Shown piece by piece: positions 58,701-64,000 of a DNA stretch of 64,000 nt (positions are counted from its first letter, which is position 1; each line of letters begins with the position of its first letter). The translations under genes and the position numbers were made by a program. The notes beneath the pieces are model-generated. The model did no database searches and was not told the DNA's origin. It was given only the letters and a program-made list of their open reading frames with translations. This DNA comes from Diplosphaera chodatii (Eukaryota; Chlorophyta; Trebouxiophyceae; Prasiolales; Stichococcaceae), in contig JAALGY010000038.1 in assembly GCA_032358165.1 (NCBI GenBank), positions 124,001 to 188,000 of the forward strand. The letters run 5' to 3'.

Positions 58701-59009
58701 ACGCAGCAGCTGCTGCGCCGTGTGCGCCTGCTGCGCCCGGTTTGCATGTGCCATGGCACCCACAGCACGCCTCAGCTCCCGGGAGCAAAACCACAGAGCT
58801 TCCCAGCCCGCTGCCCCGGAGCACGACTCAAACCTGCCAGCTAGAGACTCCAAGCATCCGTGCTGAGGTACCCGACCTGCCTACGTCACAAATCAGCTGC
58901 GCACCGTCCTGTGAAACAAACAAGTGCTGAGTTTGGCAGGGAATTTGAAACATGCCGGCTGCTCGCCCACCCTGGACCGCTCCAGGGCGGGCGTGGGACT
59001 TGGTTCCAT
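49716..59009 (-). CDS. Retinoblastoma-related protein (RBR/MAT3 type)
   Basis: 22 exons join in phase to 1308 aa: 59009-58971, 58862-58650, 57988-57915, 57345-57174, 57044-56395, 56151-55965, 55817-55662, 55399-55247, 54948-54751, 54435-54356, 53943-53789, 53605-53376, 53173-53030, 52777-52694, 52524-52405, 52266-52176, 51970-51851, 51713-51601, 51400-51129, 50977-50832, 50650-50493, 50087-49716. The N-terminal domain shows SPSLTAILEQASI and HTAWALFLAAKA. Pocket A (about 415-640) ends with LPDVLRVLGADAFEAG, LPGELRRHLATLEQRV and ELAWRPGCSLYGEL. Pocket B (about 769-955) has FLSKMLRLGAARMAWLI, FGRHLDQMVLAAVYATAKV (LxCxE-binding side), FKEILEHYRKMPQ and GDIIGFYNTIIIPAAK. The spacer and tail carry many S/T-P sites and LMTPRTRALHAASSSPPG, the usual C-terminal motif. 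RBR proteins bind E2F/DP and hold back S-phase entry until phosphorylated by cyclin-CDK; in algae they set size-dependent division. The Ala/Pro-rich C-terminus is long. Confidence 0.95.
52786..52812 (-). repeat. 3.5-copy telomere repeat next to a 3' splice site in RBR
   Basis: On the plus strand TAGGGTT occurs three times in a row followed by CAGGG. On the coding (minus) strand it is a CCCTAAA run ending about 7 bases before the acceptor of the exon that starts pocket B helix MLRLGAARMAWL. Too long to be chance. Confidence 0.92.
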
Positions 59010-59464
59010 GTCGGACGCAAGGCCCGGATCAGTCTTGGAAACTGCAAGCTGCTCGGCCTTTGCGGTCGTCCGAGCTGCAGAAATCTGTATGTGTTGTGGT
59101 CCCCTCACGCCTGAGATCAACCTGCGCACCTCGACCGCCCGCAAGCTTCACCAGGTCTTGTTGCACTGTCACATCACCTAGCTTGACGCCTCTCACCGGC
59201 CCCAAGCAGCCTGATCAGCAGCGACAAATGACACATTGTGTGCTTCGGGTCGTCTTCGCAAGAGCAGCTCAATCGGCATACCTTGCAGCCGTTTTGTAGC
59301 TCGATCCACACTCTAAGCTAGCCAGGAAGCAGCTCAGGAGCTGGCAACAGCATACGATGCCTGCCATCAGGCGAGTCTGGTGAAGCTGAGCTAGGTCAGC
59401 ACAGCCGCACGTGCTGCCGTAGGCTCTGACGCCCCAGCTGCAACATACTGGGTACCAGCGGAGC
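59010..59464. promoter_or_regulatory. Bidirectional promoter region, RBR / F-box-LRR
   Basis: 455 bases between divergent ATGs must contain both promoters unless 5' exons lie inside it. I looked for E2F-type TTTSSCGC sites and TATA boxes and found none convincing. Confidence 0.5.
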
Positions 59465-62400
59465 ATGGCGCACGACGCGGGACACAACCTGGAGCAGCTG
59501 CTGGGGGAGCTGGCCGGCGTGGCGGAGGACGAGCAGCCGGACCTGGGGCCCCTCAGCATGCTGCCCCCCGACGTGCTGCGCATGATCCAGGACCGCGTGG
59601 CCGAGTGCGCTGTTGCGAGCTTACGTCTGAACGCGCCCCCCGAACGTGTTAGCAGACCACGTGCTGCATCTGCACCTGCTCTGCTTGCAACAGCGTCCTT
59701 TGACCGGCAACTCTGCGTCAGCCTGACACATGTGCGCATGCTATGCCTGACCGCATGCTGAGAAGCACGACATAGGGGTGGCGGATGCCAAGATACGGAC
59801 GCTGGCAAACCACCTCCAGTGATGCCGCCGCCCTGCAGGGAGGAGCAGCACGACGCGTTTCCAGCCGCGCAGCAGGACTCCGAGCTGTGCCGCAGCGACG
59901 ACGAGGCCTCTGCTCTGACCGATGCCGCGACTGCCATGCAGGTGATGCCAGGCGACACTTGCCCGCCAAGCATGTCAGTGCACTACACGAATATCAGCAG
60001 TTGGCATTGTGCAGGCGCAATCATGCGGGACGAACAATCAGGCTTGTCGCGCAGCTGCTCAGCGAGCCGGGCAGAGCATTTGCTTTGTCAGTATCACGAC
60101 GGTCAACACTGTGTCAAACCCTCATGGTTGCACGGCCGCAGGGCATCGTGACGAGGCCCAGGCGGCTCGGCAGCCCCGGCGCCGCCATCACGCTGCAGGA
60201 CGACGTGCTGCGCATCATTCTGGGCCTGGTATTCAGGTGCAGCCGCCTCGCGTCTCAGTTCATCCACCACGTGTTACAACTCAAAAGGCGTGGCCGAGGC
60301 CAGTCACATCACACGGTCAGTCTTGCTGACGCTTCCTGCTCTCACTTGCCTCATAGGGAGGAGCAGGACCCGGGGTGCATGGCGGGCCTGCGGCTGCTGG
60401 GGCAGCAGTGGCGGCGGCTGGTGTCGGCCGAGGTGGCGTGCGTGTCTCCGGCGGCGGTGGAGTCGGTCGCGCAGCTGTGCATGTTCCCCACCCTGGAGCG
60501 CCTGGACCTGCGGCGCGCCGCTGCCACCGAGAGCATCAACCCCGCGGTGCTGGAGCACCTGCCCAACGCGCTGCGGGGCCTGACGGCCCTCGACCTGGGC
60601 GGCTGGCGGTGCGCCTGACCTGCCCATGTTGCACAGCAAGCACGGCGCTTGCCCGTTCACTGAAGCATTTGTCATGACCCTGGGTACCCGGCATCAGGCG
60701 CTGCTTGATTCCAGATGCATGCAGCACGGCAACACGCATATGCCGAATCAGAACAGAGTGCATGCCAGGCTGTGCACGTGGATCATGGTGCAGTGGCTCA
60801 GCACGAGACCTATGGAAAGATCGACCCTAAGCCACATTGTCTGTGACGCAGGAGCCTGAGCTGGAACCAGGTGGGCGCGGCGGCGAAGCTGCGGCGGCTA
60901 GCGCGGCTGTCGCTCGCCGGCTGCGCCGAGCTGCCGGGCGTGTGCCTCGCCGAGCTCACCCCGCTGGCCAAGTACAGCAGCTGCCCTCACCTCCAGAAAG
61001 CAGCATTGCACATCGGATTTGCCACCTTCCCATCAGAGCGTGGCTTTGGTGTCTGTTGATTCGGCATGTTGGCTCACGATATGGGACTACTCAGTTGCTG
61101 AGGGATGATAGTTTGGGCATGATGACGCTATGACCTATGCCGAGCTCGGTACGTCGGTTGTCCACAGGAGCCTGACGCAGCTCAACCTGGCGGGCTGCTC
61201 GCAGCTGCGCGACGTGGACCTGCCGTGCGTCGGGGAGCTCTCCTCGCTGCGGGAGCTGCGGCTGGCGCGCTGCGGGCTGCTGACAGACGAGGGTGACCGC
61301 CCCTGACCCCGCAGTACAATACCAACTCTGTAGCCATTTGACAGCTGGAGGGTTGGGGTGCTCGTGCTGCGTCTCAGCCTTGAGGCTCGGAGGAGATACC
61401 TCGCACATCAGATATCTGTGGTGCTGGACAATGCCGTCAGGAGCGTGCTCCTCGACGGCCTTCAGCTACTGCTGACTGCTGTTGCACAAGCTGTCAGATG
61501 TAGCGGTGTGCATGTGCAGGCATCGGTGCACTGCAGCCGCTGCAGGGGGGCCTGGAGTACCTGGACATTGGCAGGTGCGGGTGTGTGGCTGGCGCGACGC
61601 TCGCGCCCCTGGCACAGGTGCGTCCCTGCAGCTGCAGATGCTATTCCATGCTGCTGGAGGTGCTGGCAATGTAGTCACGGCTTGCATCACAGTCGAAGGG
61701 TTCAGCAGGGCTGCTCGTCTGGAGACCCTGCTGCATGTCCATGCTGGGCCTGCAGTTGCTGCGCACCTTCTGCCGTGGTGGCAGGTTGAAGCGAACACAG
61801 CAGCTGTGTTTGCAAAACTACTCCAGGGCCTGACGCGGCTGGGGGCGGACGGGTGCGCGGCGCTGGTCAGCGGCCCGGGGCACTCGCACCTGGCGGCGCT
61901 TTCGCGGCTGCAGCGGCTGGACTGCGCCGGCAGCATCCCCGGCGGCGAAGGTGGGTAGCATGGGCTGTACATAACACAGCATCATGGCACAGCACCCCTC
62001 AACCAGCGGTGGGTCAGGTGGCCAGCACCAGAAGTTGCTGGCTGCCCAATCGCAATATGCTGCCGCTGACAGGCTCAAATGTCAAGCAACCTGCCTGCAA
62101 CTCGCGGTGCTCGGCGCACAGTGTTGACCGCCCGTCCTGGCGTTGGTGGCACGGCCCGTTCATCTGAGCACTCCGAACCTGCTTACAGATGGGCAGCCGG
62201 GCGCGCTCTCGGCGCTGGCCAGCCTGCAGCACCTGTCCGCGCCCCGCGCACATGGCGCCTCTCTGAACCTGGCCGAATGCTCCGCTTTGACTGCCCTCAC
62301 AGCTGTCGACCTGACAAACGTAAGTCTATGCTAAGGTATCAAGGCTGTCTGGAAAATTGCCGCAGCATTACTGCTCTAGAGCTGAATGCAACTGAATGCC

Positions 62401-64000
62401 GTGAGTGTACAGTCTCTTCATGTTTAGTGCCAGTTGCTTCCCTGCTGAGTTACGCTGAATGTGGAAACTTGTCAAGGGCTGGCGGGTGTGGCTTCAAGCT
62501 GTCGAGCCGTCCTGCCATTGCAGCTGCCACCTGCTGGAGATGGACCAGCCTGCACCCTGCCCGGGAACCCAGTCTGCCAGGCTCGTCCCCGGCCCGAACC
62601 CAACCCTTGTCGTGCATGCAGGCGCACCCCAGGCTCAGCGCCGCAGACATGGTGGCGGCGCTTGGCGGGTGGCAGCGGCTGCGGCGGCTGGCGCTGCGGG
62701 GCTGCCTGCAGTTTGGCGCCACGGTTGTGCAGGCAGTCGCCGAGCGGGCCCCGGGGCTCACCTCCCTGGACCTCTCCGGCTGCGTCATCGCCATCACCCC
62801 CGAGTGAGCATGTCGAGCCTGGTAGCCACACGTTCCCAAACAGAAGCTGCTACCTACACTGCAACCGGGTGTGATCCTGCGAAGGTACCATCACTATGCG
62901 TCAGCTGTTGCACATCCTTCTGGCCAGTCTGAAGGCGCACCATGCTGAGCGTCCTGCTTGGTCGTGACAAAAGGCGGCAGCTGGCGGGTGTGCCAATGAC
63001 GGTGCCCAACTGTGTCCCTCGCAGCTCCGCCGCCGCGGTCGCGCAGCGGCTGACGTGCTTGGAGGCGCTGGCGTGCCAGGCCCCGTCGCTGGCGGCGGCC
63101 GCGCCCCTGGCCCGGCTGCCGCGCCTGCGTCACCTGGCGCTGGGCGACCTCGCGGCGCTCCCGGCGCTGCCGCTGTGCTGCGCCCTGGCGCCCGCGACAA
63201 AGCTGACGCGGCTGGCCGTCTGCATTACCTCGGTGCGTTCTTCATAGATGCGTGTCTTTGCTTCAACCCTGGAGGTAGCAAGATGCATATACTGTAGCAC
63301 TAGTGCTTCAACATTAGGAGGCACCATGTTGAGCACGATCCCAGCTATTGCACACTTGGAGGGGGCTCAGCAGTGAGCACTGCAGTGCACGGGCTGCTGG
63401 CGGCAGCACCTGCGCGTCAACCTGCTGACTCAAGTGGCTCCTGGGCATGCCCCTGGCTGCATGACGTGCCTGCTGCATCGCCTACAAGTGGAAAACTGCA
63501 ATGCAAGGAGAGTTTTCCCTGGCAGCCTGGCCACCGTAGCCACGCATCTTCCTCGCGAGCCCTGCCCGTGCAACACCACCAAATGCCAGAGGGCTCAACC
63601 AGCACAGGCAATGGAGGCAGGCAGCACAACACATGTGTTATGCTTGCGATCTTTCCCCTCGCAGGTCGGCGCGGGCAGCCTGGGTCCCCTGGCGCGGCTG
63701 CCACAGCTGCAGGCGCTGTCCCTGACGCTGCACCTGCAGCGCTGCGGCTCGGAGCACCGCGCGCTGGCGGCGACGCTGCCCCGGCTGCAGGTGCAGGCCC
63801 CTGCTGACAGGGGTCTGGCGTCTAGGGTGTCCAGTGGAGGACGGCTGGGGCACTGCACTGCTGCGCACAGCCTCAACTGTGCTTTGGCCCTGGCAAGACA
63901 GAGGTTTGAGCACCTGCCACAACGCCGAGTCTCGTGTTTAGCTCCTGACGGCGATGTCGTCCCACCCTGCAGCAGCTGACAGAGCCGATGCTGGTGCCAT
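59465..64000 (+). CDS. F-box-like leucine-rich-repeat protein, 3' truncated
   Basis: Exons join in phase: 59465-59604, 59839-59941, 60142-60236, 60357-60608, 60852-60971, 61168-61292, 61520-61617, 61827-61950, 62189-62319, 62622-62803, 63025-63232, 63665-63790, 63973-64000 (runs off the window). The N-terminus has LSMLPPDVLRMIQDRV and, later, ITLQDDVLRIILGLVF followed by LLGQQWRRLVSAEV; the second fits an F-box (L-x-DDVL-x-I ... W-R-x-L) better. Then come at least nine LRRs of the Cys-containing (AMN1/FBXL) type, e.g. LARLSLAGCAELPGV, LTQLNLAGCSQLRDV, LEYLDIGRCGCVAG, LTSLDLSGCVIAI. Such proteins are usually substrate receptors of SCF (SKP1-CUL1) ubiquitin ligases, the LRRs binding the target. 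Target unknown. Divergent arrangement with RBR may or may not mean co-expression. Confidence 0.85.

Noticed and set aside
1..64000. tRNA, rRNA, CRISPR or operon structures
   Set aside because: No cloverleaf with A/B boxes, no rRNA-like segment, no regular spacer-repeat array and no prokaryotic operon spacing was found; the gene structure is eukaryotic throughout.

Overview
This is nuclear DNA from a photosynthetic eukaryote, most likely a unicellular green alga (Chlorophyta, probably a trebouxiophyte-like lineage). The evidence is GC-rich short exons split by many roughly 100-300 base GT-AG introns; a nuclear gene for a plastid-type CPN60 beta chaperonin; a nuclear petJ-type cytochrome c6 with a two-part thylakoid-lumen presequence; a retinoblastoma-related protein; ShKT modules; and plant-type TTTAGGG repeats. 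There are no operons. Every gene was rebuilt here by joining exons whose reading phase matches across GT-AG (sometimes GC-AG) introns, so exon ends are predictions.

Layout, left to right: (1) 3' part of a lysine-rich nuclear-type protein, +, to 1963. (2) 125-aa plastid-like protein, -, 2498-4180. (3) secretory-pathway coiled-coil membrane protein of the plant At2g24420/At4g31340 type, -, 4685-8096. (4) membrane-anchored GH5 mannanase-like enzyme with two ShKT modules, +, 9040-14921. (5) THUMPD1/Tan1-type tRNA acetylation adaptor, -, 15432-17733. (6) unrecognised protein whose gene is full of duplicated exon edges, -, 18557-23661. (7) large secreted clan GH-A glycosidase with a Pro/Thr/Lys linker and a C-terminal CBM96-like module, -, 24529 to about 31507. 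(8) GNAT acetyltransferase, -, 32101 to about 33295. (9) plastid CPN60 beta, +, 34599-39605. (10) plastid aldo/keto reductase, +, 40518-43270. (11) cytochrome c6, +, 43682-45287. (12) unrecognised 347-aa protein, -, 45660-48256. (13) retinoblastoma-related protein, -, 49716-59009. (14) F-box-like/LRR protein, +, 59465 to beyond the window.

Functional themes: plastid biology (CPN60 beta, cytochrome c6, aldo/keto reductase, probably the 125-aa protein), extracellular or wall polysaccharide enzymes (GH5-ShKT and GH-A/CBM96), cell-cycle control (RBR head-to-head with an F-box/LRR gene, ATGs 455 bases apart) and tRNA modification. The neighbours are not obviously one pathway.

The most unusual structural signals are: (a) the gene at 18557-23661, where at least four exon-intron borders have extra tandem copies nearby at offsets of 66-101 bases; (b) short telomere-repeat runs in sense orientation just upstream of 3' splice sites in several genes; (c) several introns that fit a GC-AG rather than GT-AG boundary; (d) two multi-module CAZymes with uncommon architectures.
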